From Christiangramia flava JLT2011 (GTDB lineage Bacteria; Bacteroidota; Bacteroidia; Flavobacteriales; Flavobacteriaceae), in NCBI RefSeq assembly GCF_001951155.1, contig NZ_CP016359.1:3310001-3374000 (forward strand): 64,000 nt of DNA, given 5' to 3'. The notes beneath the pieces were generated by a model. That model was given only the letters and a program-made list of their open reading frames with translations, searched no databases and was not told the origin of the DNA. Positions 1 to 9,341 of this stretch are shown one piece after another. Made by a program: the position numbers and the translations under genes. Position 1 is the first letter of the stretch. Each line of letters opens with the position of its first letter.

Positions 1-1149
1 GTGGAACAACTGGATTCGGCAAATCTCATTCCCGTCTGGCAATTGCTTCTGGGTAAAAGACTGCTGTATGATCTTTTCGATAGCTTTGATCTTACGCTGT
101 TCGCTCTTGGAAATGATCACCATGGAAACCCCTTTTTTACCGGCACGACCAGTACGGCCACTTCGGTGGGTGTAGGTTTCAATCTCATCTGGCAACTGGT
201 AGTTGATCACGTGAGTGATATCATCTACATCGATTCCTCTTGCGGCCACATCTGTAGCAACCAGCATTTGAATTTGTCTCGTTCTGAAACTTTTCATAAC
301 GAGGTCACGCTGATTCTGGCTCAGATCGCCGTGAAGTGCGGCAGCATTGTAGCCATCTTCGATCAGTTTTTCCGCGATCTTTTGTGTATCTCTCTTAGTT
401 CTACAGAAAATAACCGAAAAGATATCAGGATTAGCATCTGCCAGGCGTTTCAGGGCCTCATAACGAAGGCGGTGATTCACCAGGTAGTATTCGTGGGCGA
501 CCTTATCAGTTCCCGTATTTCTTGAGCCTACAGTCACTTCCGCAGGATTACTCATGAATTTTTTGGCAATTTTCGCTACTTCTTTCGGCATGGTTGCGGA
601 AAAAAGCCAGGTATTCTTCTCTTTCGGAGTATGGGAAAGAATGGATTTAATATCCTCGTAGAAGCCCATATTCAGCATTTCATCAGCCTCATCCAGCACA
701 CAGTATGAAATTGCAGTGATATCAGCCAGGTTTCTGCGAATCATATCCTGCATTCTTCCCGGAGTTGCCACGATGATCTGAGACCCGCGATTTAACTGGC
801 GGGATTGTTCCGTAATACTGGCGCCACCATACACCGCAGTGATATTTAAACCTTTCTTGTACTTGGCGTACAAAGTTAATTCATTAGTGATCTGCAAACA
901 CAGCTCACGAGTAGGAGCCAAGACCAAAGCCTGGGTTTTCCTGCTGTTCAAATCAATTTTCTGAATAAGCGGAAATCCAAAAGCGGCAGTTTTACCGGTT
1001 CCGGTTTGAGCCAGTGACACCAGATCGGTATCACGTTCTAAAAGAATTGGGATTGATTTTTCCTGTACTTCACTTGGAGTTTCGAATCCAAGGTCTTTAA
1101 TAGCCTCAAGTAGGTTTGCTTCCAGGCCTAATGTTTGGAATTTGTTCAT
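1..1149 (-). CDS. DEAD-box ATP-dependent RNA helicase (3' end cut by window edge)
   Basis: ATP-dependent RNA helicase that remodels structured RNA in ribosome assembly, mRNA decay or cold adaptation. Reading the minus strand from the ATG at 1147-1149 gives 383 codons open to the window edge. Seen: Q-motif region near residues 4-34, Walker A AQTGTGKT at 47-54, a PTREL motif, DEAD at about 151-154, SAT near 183, then the second RecA domain with ARGID and HRSGRTGRAG. The C-terminal extension is missing from the window, so RhlE, CsdA/DeaD and other subgroups cannot be separated. Upstream of the start lie about 160 bases of non-coding DNA. Confidence 0.93.
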   Translation of the reverse strand, partial: MNKFQTLGLEANLLEAIKDLGFETPSEVQEKSIPILLERDTDLVSLAQTGTGKTAAFGFPLIQKIDLNSRKTQALVLAPTRELCLQITNELTLYAKYKKGLNITAVYGGASITEQSRQLNRGSQIIVATPGRMQDMIRRNLADITAISYCVLDEADEMLNMGFYEDIKSILSHTPKEKNTWLFSATMPKEVAKIAKKFMSNPAEVTVGSRNTGTDKVAHEYYLVNHRLRYEALKRLADANPDIFSVIFCRTKRDTQKIAEKLIEDGYNAAALHGDLSQNQRDLVMKSFRTRQIQMLVATDVAARGIDVDDITHVINYQLPDEIETYTHRSGRTGRAGKKGVSMVIISKSEQRKIKAIEKIIQQSFTQKQLPDGNEICRIQLFH

Positions 1150-1308
1150 GTAAAAATAAGTATCCGATTGCTTGTTATGATGTTACACAAGAAGAGAACC
1201 GACATACTTAAAAAACCCTAAACTTCTCCGTAACACGTCCTCACCCTGAGGAAATCGCGTGCAAATATAGTGCTATTTTTCTGATAAATGGCCGAGTAGG
1301 CCAGAATG

Positions 1309-1881
1309 TTACTTTTGAAGGTATTCTGCCAGTTGCCGAAATGCCCGGGCACGATGGCTGATTTCTGATTTTTCATCCAGCGTCATTTCGGCAAATGTCT
1401 GGTCTTTCCCATCGGGACGAAAGATCGGGTCATATCCAAAACCTTGTGAGCCTTTGCGATCTTTCACGATTCTGCCCTCACAAATCCCTGTAAATTGTTT
1501 CTGCTCTTTTTCCGTTCGGAAAGCAATGACCGTTTTAAAATGAGCAGATCTATCCGGTTTTTCTTCCAGTTCCTTCAGTAATTTCTGCATATTGTCTTCT
1601 GAATTTTTCTGAGGACCGGCATATCGTGCGGAATAAACTCCGGGAGCACCATTAAGAGCCGCGACTTCCAGCCCAGTATCATCAGCAAAACAACCGTAGC
1701 CATACTGTTCAAAAACATAGTCGGCCTTGAGCTGGGCATTTCCTTCAATAGTTTCCGCAGTTTCGGCAATATCCTCCTCGCAACCAATTTCAGTTAAGGA
1801 AAGCAGCTCAATGTGTGGCGGCAACAGGTTTTTAATTTCTTCAAATTTATGCTGGTTGTGCGTAGCAAATACAAGTTTCAT
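1309..1881 (-). CDS. rdgB: XTP/dITP diphosphatase (RdgB/HAM1 family)
   Basis: House-cleaning pyrophosphatase that hydrolyses non-canonical purine nucleoside triphosphates (dITP, XTP) to monophosphates, keeping them out of DNA and RNA. The 190-residue length is normal. Seen: N-terminal FATHNQHKFEEI substrate-binding strand, the FADDTGLEV segment with the metal-binding acidic pair near residues 66-72, GAPGVYSARYAG, and the C-terminal SHRARAF motif. It starts one base after the rlmH stop, so the two genes are almost certainly co-transcribed from the rlmH side. Confidence 0.95.
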   Translation of the reverse strand: MKLVFATHNQHKFEEIKNLLPPHIELLSLTEIGCEEDIAETAETIEGNAQLKADYVFEQYGYGCFADDTGLEVAALNGAPGVYSARYAGPQKNSEDNMQKLLKELEEKPDRSAHFKTVIAFRTEKEQKQFTGICEGRIVKDRKGSQGFGYDPIFRPDGKDQTFAEMTLDEKSEISHRARAFRQLAEYLQK

Positions 1882-1882
1882 A

Positions 1883-2356
1883 TTATCGGTGGTGGTATGG
1901 TTCGTTCTTTAATATAGTAAAAGCCCGGTAAACCTGTTCGGTAAAAAACAGGCGCACCATTTGGTGGGAAAAGGTCATTTTGGAGAGGGAAATTTTGGAA
2001 TTGGCTCTTTGATAAACTTCCTCTGAAAATCCGTACGGTCCGCCGATGACAAAAACCAGTTGTTTCAGGCCGGTATTCATTCTTTTCTGAAGGTATTCTG
2101 AAAAATCTTCTGAAGAGAACTGTTTTCCTTTTTCATCCAACAACACCACAAAATCGGAGTTTTGTATTCCGCTAAGGATCAATTCCCCTTCCTTGGTCTT
2201 TTGCTGATTTTCATCCAGGTTCTTCACTTTTTTAAGGTCCGGAATGATTTCAGTTTCAAATTTCACATAATGCTGAAGTCGGTTGGAGTAGACCGAAATC
2301 AGTGCTTCCAGTTCCTTCTTATCAGTTTTCCCAATACAGACTAATTTTATTGTCAT
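1883..2356 (-). CDS. rlmH: 23S rRNA (pseudouridine1915-N3)-methyltransferase RlmH
   Basis: SPOUT-class SAM-dependent methyltransferase that modifies pseudouridine 1915 in helix 69 of 23S rRNA. 157 residues matches the compact RlmH family. Seen: N-terminal IKLVCIGKTDK strand, the LLDEKGKQFSSEDFSE segment, the knot glycine motif VIGGPYGF near residues 104-111, and the terminal YHHR expected for RlmH. First gene of an rlmH-rdgB pair; divergent from nadC across about 50 bases that must hold both promoters. Confidence 0.95.
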   Translation of the reverse strand: MTIKLVCIGKTDKKELEALISVYSNRLQHYVKFETEIIPDLKKVKNLDENQQKTKEGELILSGIQNSDFVVLLDEKGKQFSSEDFSEYLQKRMNTGLKQLVFVIGGPYGFSEEVYQRANSKISLSKMTFSHQMVRLFFTEQVYRAFTILKNEPYHHR

Positions 2357-2408
2357 CCCGTGATTTTACTACAGACTTTACTACATTTACAAAAATAAGC
2401 AGAGAAAT

Positions 2409-3266
2409 ATGATCTCACCGGCACAATTTGAAAAAGAAATTGAATTAATCATAAAAAATGCCATTCGCGAAGATGTTGGCGATGGAGATCACAGCTCACT
2501 GGCCTGCATCCCGGCTTCGGCCACGGGCAAAGCCAAATTACTGGTTAAAGACACCGGTATTCTTGCCGGGGTAGCCTTTGCACAAAAAGTTTTCGAGTAT
2601 GTAGACAGCGATCTGAAAATGGAAATTTTCATTGCAGACGGTGAACCGATCAAAAAAGGAGATATCGCCTTTACCGTTGAAGGCAGTTCCCAATCTATTC
2701 TAAAGGCAGAAAGACTAGTATTGAATGCGATGCAGCGAATGAGCGCCATCGCTACCAAAACTTCGGAATTCGTGCAAAAACTGGAAGGCACCAAAACCAG
2801 GATTCTTGATACTCGTAAAACCACTCCCGGGATCAGGGCGCTCGAGAAATGGGCGGTAAAGATCGGGGGAGGAGAGAACCACCGTTTTGCGCTTTATGAT
2901 ATGATAATGCTAAAAGATAACCATATCGATTTCGCCGGGGGAATTACCAAAGCGATCAACAAAACGAAAAAATACCTGGAAGAAAATAACCTGGATTTGA
3001 AAATCATTGTAGAGGCAAGAAATCTTGGAGAAATTCAGGAAATTCTGAAATCTGAAGGTATCTACCGAATCCTGATCGATAATTTCAGTTTTGAAGATAC
3101 CCGTAAAGCTGTGGAACTCATCGGGGACCGTTGTCTTACGGAAAGCAGCGGCGGTATTACCCTGGAAACCACCCGCACTTATGCTGAATGCGGTGTGGAC
3201 TTTATTTCCAGCGGCGCCCTTACACATTCTGTATACAATCTCGATCTTAGTTTAAAAGCCGTGTAA
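2409..3266 (+). CDS. nadC: Nicotinate-nucleotide diphosphorylase (carboxylating), quinolinate phosphoribosyltransferase
   Basis: De novo NAD synthesis: converts quinolinate plus PRPP to nicotinate mononucleotide, CO2 and PPi in the cytosol. 285 residues is standard. Seen: N-terminal EDVGDGDHSS, the RKTTPGIR motif near residues 136-143, KDNHI near 173-177 with the active-site lysine, and the SSGGI and ISSGALTHS glycine-rich phosphate-binding segments at the end. The next gene begins one base after the stop, so the pair is probably one transcript; no nadA or nadB is nearby. Confidence 0.96.
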   Translation: MISPAQFEKEIELIIKNAIREDVGDGDHSSLACIPASATGKAKLLVKDTGILAGVAFAQKVFEYVDSDLKMEIFIADGEPIKKGDIAFTVEGSSQSILKAERLVLNAMQRMSAIATKTSEFVQKLEGTKTRILDTRKTTPGIRALEKWAVKIGGGENHRFALYDMIMLKDNHIDFAGGITKAINKTKKYLEENNLDLKIIVEARNLGEIQEILKSEGIYRILIDNFSFEDTRKAVELIGDRCLTESSGGITLETTRTYAECGVDFISSGALTHSVYNLDLSLKAV

Positions 3267-3267
3267 C

Positions 3268-4191
3268 ATGGCCATTCAAACCGAGATCCAGTCGTGGTTG
3301 CAACGTTTTTCATCCTGGTGGGAACGAAAAACGAACAAGATCATACTTCCTGGCCTGGAAGGATTGTCTCTTTGGGATCTTTGGGTGATTTATACCGGCG
3401 GAATTGTAAAAGGTACATTTTCAACTCGGGCCAGCTCCATCGCTTTTAGTTTTTTTATGGCGATCTTTCCATTCCTGTTATTTGTCTTGAACCTGATACC
3501 TTATGTGACCTTCATAGATGATTTTCAATTGGAATTTCTGATCTTCATTGATGGACTGCTTCCGCCGGAGACAGGGGATTTCTTTGGTAATATTTTTGAA
3601 GATATTGCGAAAAACCCTCGTGGTGGCTTGCTTTCGGTGTCTTTTGTTCTTTCTATTTTCCTGATGACCAACGGCGTGAATGCTATTTTCACCGGTTTTG
3701 AGTTCAGTTACCATACACAGGCTAACCGATCGATCATCCGGCAATACGTGGTAGCGATAGGGGTATCTCTTATATTGGCACTGTTGTTGCTTATTTCGGT
3801 TATCGTAGCGGTTTATTTAACCTATGCGATCGATGATCTTACCACTCTTGGCGTTATAAACGATAATGGTTTTGGAGCCAGTTTGATAAATTTCATCGCT
3901 TTTATCATTTTAATTTATACGGCGGTGGCAATATTGTATTATTTCGGAACACGGGAAGCAAGACAGGCGAGATTCTTTTCGGTTGGAGCGCTTTTCACGA
4001 CGATCCTGATCATGTTGACCACCTATTTATTCAGTTTATATATTACCAATTTTTCGAGATATAACGAATTATACGGGTCGATAGGAGCTTTACTGATTTT
4101 AATGTTTTACATCTGGCTGAATTCCAATGTATTACTTTTAGGGTTCGAATTAAATGCTTCTCTGATAAAACTGAAGAAAAAATTTAAATAA
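3268..4191 (+). CDS. YihY/BrkB family inner-membrane protein
   Basis: Polytopic inner-membrane protein of the YihY/virulence-factor-BrkB family, once misnamed ribonuclease BN. Its molecular role is unsettled; transporter-like functions have been suggested for the family. The 307 residues show about six hydrophobic segments (near 55-80, 110-135, 160-190, 205-235, 245-265 and 275-300), with the family-typical KGTFSTRASSIAFSFFMAIFP near the start and YGSIGALLILMFYIW at the end. Cytosolic basic-aromatic N-terminus. Starts one base after nadC. Confidence 0.88.
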   Translation: MAIQTEIQSWLQRFSSWWERKTNKIILPGLEGLSLWDLWVIYTGGIVKGTFSTRASSIAFSFFMAIFPFLLFVLNLIPYVTFIDDFQLEFLIFIDGLLPPETGDFFGNIFEDIAKNPRGGLLSVSFVLSIFLMTNGVNAIFTGFEFSYHTQANRSIIRQYVVAIGVSLILALLLLISVIVAVYLTYAIDDLTTLGVINDNGFGASLINFIAFIILIYTAVAILYYFGTREARQARFFSVGALFTTILIMLTTYLFSLYITNFSRYNELYGSIGALLILMFYIWLNSNVLLLGFELNASLIKLKKKFK

Positions 4192-4220
4192 CTTTAGAAA
4201 AAACCAAAAACCAATTGAAC

Positions 4221-4781
4221 ATGAAAAAAATGCTTTTTTTACTGGCTGCAGTGTTGAGTTTAAACCTTGGCGTGGCACAGACGAAGGTGGGCGATGTGAG
4301 CCTTCCGAATTCTCAATCCTTTCAGGGTACTGAACTAATGCTCAATGGAGCAGGTGTGAGGGAAAAACTTTGGATCGACCTCTATGCGGGAGGATTGTAT
4401 CTCACTGAAAAATCTTCTGATGCCAATACTATTGCCAGTGCAGATAAACCAATGGCGATCAAATTGCATATTATTTCCAAGCTTATTTCCAGCGATAAAA
4501 TGATCGATGCCGTAAACGAAGGATTCGAAAATGCTACTAACGGTAAGACCGCCCCTCTGGAAACCAAAATCGAGAAATTCCGCAGCTTCTTTATGGAAGA
4601 GATCCATAAAAACGATGTTTTTGACCTGGTGTACCTTCCCGGGAAAGGAGTGGTAGCCTACAAAAATGATAAGATGCTTGGTACCATTGAGGGACTCGAT
4701 TTCAAAAAAGCGCTTTTCGGGATTTGGCTATCCAACCGCCCAGCAGATGATGATTTGAAAGAAGCCATGCTAGGCAAATAA
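4221..4781 (+). CDS. Secreted chalcone-isomerase-like family protein
   Basis: Exported protein resembling the bacterial chalcone-isomerase-like family, whose members share the fold but usually lack flavonoid chemistry; the real role is unknown. Seen: signal peptide at residues 1-20 ending near VAQ, then the family-typical stretch around LNGAGVREKLWIDLYAGGLYL and the end segment with GTIEGLDFKKALFGIWL. I chose the ATG at 4221 over an upstream TTG at 4215 because it places lysines directly at the signal-peptide start. The next gene follows after one base. Confidence 0.78.
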   Translation: MKKMLFLLAAVLSLNLGVAQTKVGDVSLPNSQSFQGTELMLNGAGVREKLWIDLYAGGLYLTEKSSDANTIASADKPMAIKLHIISKLISSDKMIDAVNEGFENATNGKTAPLETKIEKFRSFFMEEIHKNDVFDLVYLPGKGVVAYKNDKMLGTIEGLDFKKALFGIWLSNRPADDDLKEAMLGK

Positions 4782-4782
4782 T

Positions 4783-5205
4783 ATGAGATATTTCTTAGCC
4801 CCAATATTGCTGATATTTCTCGGGCAGAGCCTGTTCGCGCAGGAAGTCACCGGGAAATGGGAAAACCGGAACCACGAAGGCACCGTCAATTCTATTATTG
4901 AAATATATAAGGAAGATGGAAAATACTTCGGAAAGGTAGACCGGATTATGAAGGAGGAAGATCGTGACCGTGTTTGTTCGGAGTGCGATGGTGAGCTGAA
5001 AGATCAGCCAATTGAAGGAATGACATTTATGTGGGACCTGGAAAAGAATGGCTCTGAATATTCCGGCGGGACGATCGTTGATCCCAAAAGCGGTAAGGAA
5101 TACCGCTGTAAGATCTGGCTGGATGAAAATGATCCTGATAGGTTGAATGTTCGTGGCTACCTCGCATTTTTCTACAAAACGAAAGTCTGGGAAAGAGCCG
5201 AATAG
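4783..5205 (+). CDS. DUF2147-family secreted protein
   Basis: Small exported protein matching DUF2147 by pattern. Function unknown; family members are often encoded with envelope or stress genes. Seen: signal peptide residues 1-19 ending FAQ, then VTGKWENRNHEGTVNSIIEIY, a CSEC pair near residues 65-68 that may form a disulphide or bind metal, and the family's C-terminal RGYLAFFYKTKVWER. Starts one base after the chalcone-isomerase-like gene, so the two are likely made together in the periplasm. Followed by a strong hairpin terminator. Confidence 0.8.
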   Translation: MRYFLAPILLIFLGQSLFAQEVTGKWENRNHEGTVNSIIEIYKEDGKYFGKVDRIMKEEDRDRVCSECDGELKDQPIEGMTFMWDLEKNGSEYSGGTIVDPKSGKEYRCKIWLDENDPDRLNVRGYLAFFYKTKVWERAE

Positions 5206-5216
5206 AATTACTGTTT

Positions 5217-5281
5217 GAAACTGCCTTTAAAATTTTAAATTTACAGTCTAAACTGTCTTAAATTTTAGAGGCAGTTTTTAT
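5217..5281 (+). terminator. Rho-independent terminator after the DUF2147 gene
   Basis: The arm AAACTGCCT...TAAAATTT is answered by AAATTTTA.AGGCAGTTTTT some 25 bases later, ending in a T-run. It separates the 2.4-5.2 kb genes from priA, whose ATG lies only 16 bases further on. Confidence 0.7.
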
Positions 5282-5296
5282 TTTAACCTATTCTGA

Positions 5297-7750
5297 ATGG
5301 CCTATTTCGCAGACCTTATTCTCCCGTTACCGCTGGATAAACGCTTTACCTATAGCTTGTCTGATGCTGAAGCTGAATTTATCTGTGAGGGAATGCGACT
5401 GGCTGTACAATTTGGTAAAAACCGCATTTACACGGGAATTGTGGCTAAAATTCATCAGAATCCTCCACAGGTCTATGAGGCGAAACCCATACACCAGATC
5501 CTGGATGAAAAGCCGCTGGTGAGCCTGCATCAGCTGAAATTCTGGAGTTGGATATCACACTACTATCTCTGTTCCGAAGGGGAAGTGATGCGTGCCGCTT
5601 TACCAGGAGCATTTTTGCTGGAAAGTGAAAGCATTGTAAAGCTACGGAAGAACTTTGATTTTCCGGAAGAAAAATTGAATGATGATGAATTCCTGGTAGT
5701 GGAAGCTTTGCAGCGACAATCCTCCATGAAGATCCAGGAAATTCAGGAATTATTGGATCGGAAAAGTGTACTGCCTGTTATCAATTTACTGGTAGAAAAG
5801 GAAGTGGTTGAGCTGAACCAGGAAATTTATGAGCAATACAAACCTAAAGAAGTTCGGTTCGTTCGGTTGCGTTCGGAATTTGAAGCGGAAGCAGCCATGC
5901 ACCGGCTGTTGGATGAATTGAGCAACGCCCCTAAGCAACGAGAAATTCTGCTTACCTATTTTTCTCTTACCGCCAATAGCAGGAAACCTTTGAAGGCTAA
6001 AACGCTTTGCGACAAGTCTGGAGCTACCAGCGCGGTGTTAAAGAGCTTGGTGAAAAAGGGAATTTTCGAAGAGTACTATGAACAGACAGATAGAGTAGGT
6101 TTCAAAGGGGAAACCTTCAATAAGGAGATCATATTTAATAAATACCAACAGCAGGCATTTGACCAGATAAAATCTTATTTCGCAGAAGAACAGGTTTGCC
6201 TTTTACACGGGGTGACTTCTTCGGGAAAAACTGAAATTTATATCAGGCTTATTGAAGATGTCCTGAAAACAGGAAAACAGGCACTTTATTTATTGCCGGA
6301 AATCGCTCTTACTACACAGCTCATTAAAAGGCTTCAGGATTATTTTGGCGATAAGGTTTTGGTCTATCATAGCCGCTATTCTTTGAATGAACGAGTAGAA
6401 GTTTACAAACACGTGCTCAGCAATTCAGAAAAAGGACAGATCATTATTGGTGCTCGTTCCTGTATCTTTTTACCGTTTCAGAATTTGGGATTGATCGTCG
6501 TCGATGAAGAACATGAAACTACCTTTAAACAATTTGATCCTGCACCACGTTATCACGCGCGAGATGCTGCGGTAGTGCTGGCAGCCCAGTTTAAAGCTGC
6601 TATTTTGCTCGGTTCTGCCACGCCTTCCCTGGAATCGTATTTCAACGCCGACCATAATAAATATGCACTGGTCGAGCTTAACAGGAGATATGGCGAGGTT
6701 CTGATGCCCGATATGGAAGTGGTAGACATCAAAACGGCGCATCGCAAAAAGAAAATGACCGGCCATTTTTCTGAAAGGCTGATTGAAGAAATCAAGGAAT
6801 CTCTGGAAGAGGAGGAACAGGTGATCCTTTTTCAGAATAGACGCGGATTTTCGCCAATTTTGGAATGCAATACTTGCGGGCATTCTCCGCAGTGTCCCAA
6901 TTGTGATGTAAGTTTAACTTATCACAGTCATAATAACCAGTTGCGCTGCCATTATTGTGGCTATCATATTGCCATGCAGCAAAAATGTATGGCCTGCGGA
7001 AGTGATGAAATCTCTACTAAGGGATTCGGGACCGAACAGGTGGAAACCGAACTGCGAGCCTTGTTCCCGGATGCCCGTATCGCCCGAATGGACCAGGATA
7101 CGACGCGGGGGAAACATTCTTATGAAAAGATCATTACGGCTTTTGAGAATTTTGAAACTGATATTTTAGTGGGCACGCAAATGCTCACCAAAGGGCTGGA
7201 CTTCCGGAAGGTGAATTTAGTCGGGATCATGAATGCTGATAATTTGCTGAATTTTCCTGATTTTCGTGCACATGAAAGAAGTTTCCAGCTCATGCAGCAA
7301 GTTGCAGGACGTTCCGGGCGAACCAAAAAACGCGGAAAAGTACTAATTCAAACTTACAATCCCTATCATCGAATCATTCAGCAGGTTTCCACAGGAAATT
7401 TTTCGGAAATGTACCGTGAACAACTGGAAGAGCGTTACCAGTACAAATATCCGCCATACTTCAGGTTAATACGCTTAACTGTAAAAAGTCGGGATTTTTC
7501 GAAAACGAATGATGCGGCAGCCTGGCTGGCAACTGCTCTGGAGAAAGTTTTTGAGCGTTTTGTATTAGGACCGGAATTTCCGCCGGTGGCAAGGATCAGG
7601 AACGAATATTATAAAAATATCCTGATTAAAATTCCGCAGAAGCAATCTTTAGGAAAAACCAAAGCAATGGTCCACAGGATTTTATCCAGTTTCGGGACGA
7701 TCGCTGCGTTCCGTTCTGTGAGGGTGATCATTAACGTGGACCCGCAATAA
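5297..7750 (+). CDS. priA: Primosomal protein N' (replication restart helicase PriA)
   Basis: 3'-to-5' DNA helicase that recognises stalled forks and reloads the replisome. 817 residues is typical for Bacteroidota PriA. Seen: N-terminal 3'-BD (FADLILPLPLDKRFTY), helicase Walker A GVTSSGKTE near residue 305, DEEH near 401, GSATPS motif, the eight-cysteine zinc region starting at about residue 524 (CNTCG, CPNCD, CHYCG, CMACG), and the motif V/VI region TQMLTKGLDF and QVAGRSGR. All helicase motifs and zinc ligands are intact. Confidence 0.97.
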   Translation: MAYFADLILPLPLDKRFTYSLSDAEAEFICEGMRLAVQFGKNRIYTGIVAKIHQNPPQVYEAKPIHQILDEKPLVSLHQLKFWSWISHYYLCSEGEVMRAALPGAFLLESESIVKLRKNFDFPEEKLNDDEFLVVEALQRQSSMKIQEIQELLDRKSVLPVINLLVEKEVVELNQEIYEQYKPKEVRFVRLRSEFEAEAAMHRLLDELSNAPKQREILLTYFSLTANSRKPLKAKTLCDKSGATSAVLKSLVKKGIFEEYYEQTDRVGFKGETFNKEIIFNKYQQQAFDQIKSYFAEEQVCLLHGVTSSGKTEIYIRLIEDVLKTGKQALYLLPEIALTTQLIKRLQDYFGDKVLVYHSRYSLNERVEVYKHVLSNSEKGQIIIGARSCIFLPFQNLGLIVVDEEHETTFKQFDPAPRYHARDAAVVLAAQFKAAILLGSATPSLESYFNADHNKYALVELNRRYGEVLMPDMEVVDIKTAHRKKKMTGHFSERLIEEIKESLEEEEQVILFQNRRGFSPILECNTCGHSPQCPNCDVSLTYHSHNNQLRCHYCGYHIAMQQKCMACGSDEISTKGFGTEQVETELRALFPDARIARMDQDTTRGKHSYEKIITAFENFETDILVGTQMLTKGLDFRKVNLVGIMNADNLLNFPDFRAHERSFQLMQQVAGRSGRTKKRGKVLIQTYNPYHRIIQQVSTGNFSEMYREQLEERYQYKYPPYFRLIRLTVKSRDFSKTNDAAAWLATALEKVFERFVLGPEFPPVARIRNEYYKNILIKIPQKQSLGKTKAMVHRILSSFGTIAAFRSVRVIINVDPQ

Positions 7751-7781
7751 AAAAAGGCCATTTTCTAAAAATGGCCCTTAG
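7751..7781. terminator. Bidirectional terminator between priA and the LytTR regulator
   Basis: Hairpin GGCCATTTT-loop-AAAATGGCC, flanked by an A-run on the left and a short T-run on the right, sits between two convergent genes and can serve both. Confidence 0.75.
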
Positions 7782-7802
7782 TATATTCTGAAAAACAAGT
7801 TG

Positions 7803-8522
7803 TTATGATTCTTCCTGAAGGGCACTCAGCGCCTCTACCAGGTTGGCTTTTTTGTGCCTGCTAAGAGGCAACTTCTCTTTATCGATCTCGATAGTTTTAC
7901 TGTTATAACGTTCGATCTTATCGAGGTTTATGATATATGATTTATGTGTACGAAGGAATCGGTCGTTTGGCAACTGTTCTTCAAAAGACTTCATGGTGGC
8001 CAGTACGACAAAATTATCTTTTTCAGTAACGAACTTCACATAATCCCCGAGCGCCTGTATATATTTCAGTTTACTAAGGAAAACCTTACGATTCTTCAGG
8101 TTACTCTTTACGAAGATGAAATCATCGTCTTCCTGAATAGGAGTCTGGTGTTTCAGTTTAAAAAGATTCACCGCTTTATTCACGGCGTTATTGAATCGAT
8201 CTTTGGTTACCGGTTTATGAATATAATCCACGGCATCGTAATCGAAAGCTTTAAAGGCATATTTGGTTTTACCGGTTACGAATATAATCTGCGGTTTGTT
8301 CGGTAAATTGTCAAGCAGCTCAAAACCGGAAAGAATTGGCATTTCGATATCCAGAAAAATAAGATCGGTTTCGGTGTCTAAAAGTCCGTTTTTTGTTTCG
8401 ATCGCATTATTGTATTCAGCCACCAACTTCAAATTGGGATGATCTTTGATCAACTTTACAATAGAAAGTCGCTGAAGGCTTGAATCATCTACAACGGCAC
8501 ATTTAAGTAATACTTCTTCCAC
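7803..8522 (-). CDS. LytTR-family response regulator
   Basis: Two-component response regulator with receiver and LytTR DNA-binding domains. Seen: receiver domain at residues about 7-120 with the phospho-acceptor Asp in LIFLDIEMP (about residue 57) and FVTGKTKYAFKAFDYDAVDY; LytTR domain at about 135-235 with the typical FLRTHKSYIIN and LPLSRHKK. The start is GTG: an in-frame TAG lies two codons upstream, so no earlier start is possible. No partner histidine kinase is adjacent, as is common for flavobacterial orphan LytTR regulators. Confidence 0.9.
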   Translation of the reverse strand: MEEVLLKCAVVDDSSLQRLSIVKLIKDHPNLKLVAEYNNAIETKNGLLDTETDLIFLDIEMPILSGFELLDNLPNKPQIIFVTGKTKYAFKAFDYDAVDYIHKPVTKDRFNNAVNKAVNLFKLKHQTPIQEDDDFIFVKSNLKNRKVFLSKLKYIQALGDYVKFVTEKDNFVVLATMKSFEEQLPNDRFLRTHKSYIINLDKIERYNSKTIEIDKEKLPLSRHKKANLVEALSALQEES

Positions 8523-8629
8523 GGTCTATTTCAGGTTAGATTTAACAATATTAGGCATTAATAAATTAAAATACAAAGTAATTTGAGTTTGTGGTCGATA
8601 AAATTTGTTTTACATCCTTTATTTCGGGC

Positions 8630-8660
8630 TTTGAAAATAGAAATAATAATACTATTTTTG
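8630..8660 (+). promoter_or_regulatory. Bacteroidota-type promoter of the rpsF operon
   Basis: TTTG at 8630-8633, a 19-base spacer, then TATTTTTG at 8653-8660, matching the Bacteroidota -33 (TTG) and -7 (TAnnTTTG) boxes. It lies 28 bases upstream of the rpsF ATG. Confidence 0.6.
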
Positions 8661-8688
8661 CAGCCGATTTAATTTAAAGTAAGTATTT

Positions 8689-9027
8689 ATGAACAATTAT
8701 GAAACTGTTTTCATCTTGAATCCCGTTTTATCTGATGAGCAGATAAAGGAAACAGTTAAGAAATACGAAGATTTTCTTGTTTCTAGAGGGGCCGAGATGG
8801 TAGCTAAAGAAGATTGGGGGCTTAGAAAGCTAGCGTATCCAATCCAGCACAAAAAGAGTGGTTTTTATCACTTATTCGAGTTTAAGGCTCCAGGAGAAGT
8901 TATTGAGCCTTTAGAGTTGGAATTCAGAAGAGACGAACGTATGATGCGTTACCTAACTGTGAAGTTAGACAAGCATGCGGTCGCCTGGGCTGAAAAGAGA
9001 AGAAAACGTAACAAGGAAAAAGCGTAA
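8689..9027 (+). CDS. rpsF: 30S ribosomal protein S6
   Basis: Small-subunit platform protein that pairs with S18. 112 residues. Seen: [11 protein letters not shown] start typical of S6, [23 protein letters not shown] core, and [26 protein letters not shown] end. First of three genes (rpsF-rpsR-rplI) in the usual bacterial order; two bases separate it from rpsR. Confidence 0.98.
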   Translation: MNNYETVFILNPVLSDEQIKETVKKYEDFLVSRGAEMVAKEDWGLRKLAYPIQHKKSGFYHLFEFKAPGEVIEPLELEFRRDERMMRYLTVKLDKHAVAWAEKRRKRNKEKA

Positions 9028-9029
9028 TC

Positions 9030-9329
9030 ATGGCAACATCTATTGAACAACAGGCAAAAGGAAAAAAAGACGGAGAGATCAGGTATCTAACTCCGCTTAA
9101 CATAGAAACTACTAAGGCTAAAAAATACTGCCGTTTCAAAAGATCAGGTATCAAGTATATCGATTACAAAGATCCTGATTTCTTGATGAGCTTCGTAAAC
9201 GAGCAAGGAAAACTTCTTCCTCGTCGTCTTACCGGTACATCTTTGAAATACCAGAGAAAAGTGGCTACTGCTGTAAAGCGTGCTCGTCACTTAGCACTAA
9301 TGCCTTATGTAGGTGATTTATTAAAATAA
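9030..9329 (+). CDS. rpsR: 30S ribosomal protein S18
   Basis: Binds S6 on the 30S platform. 99 residues. Seen: the S18 core with [19 protein letters not shown], then [34 protein letters not shown]. Located between rpsF and rplI with gaps of 2 and 12 bases, so translational coupling is likely. Confidence 0.98.
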   Translation: MATSIEQQAKGKKDGEIRYLTPLNIETTKAKKYCRFKRSGIKYIDYKDPDFLMSFVNEQGKLLPRRLTGTSLKYQRKVATAVKRARHLALMPYVGDLLK

Positions 9330-9341
9330 AAACAGGCAGTT

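Noticed and set aside
1..525. Long open frame on the plus strand
   Set aside because: It lies opposite the DEAD-box helicase, whose motifs are complete on the minus strand; the plus-strand protein has no recognisable features.
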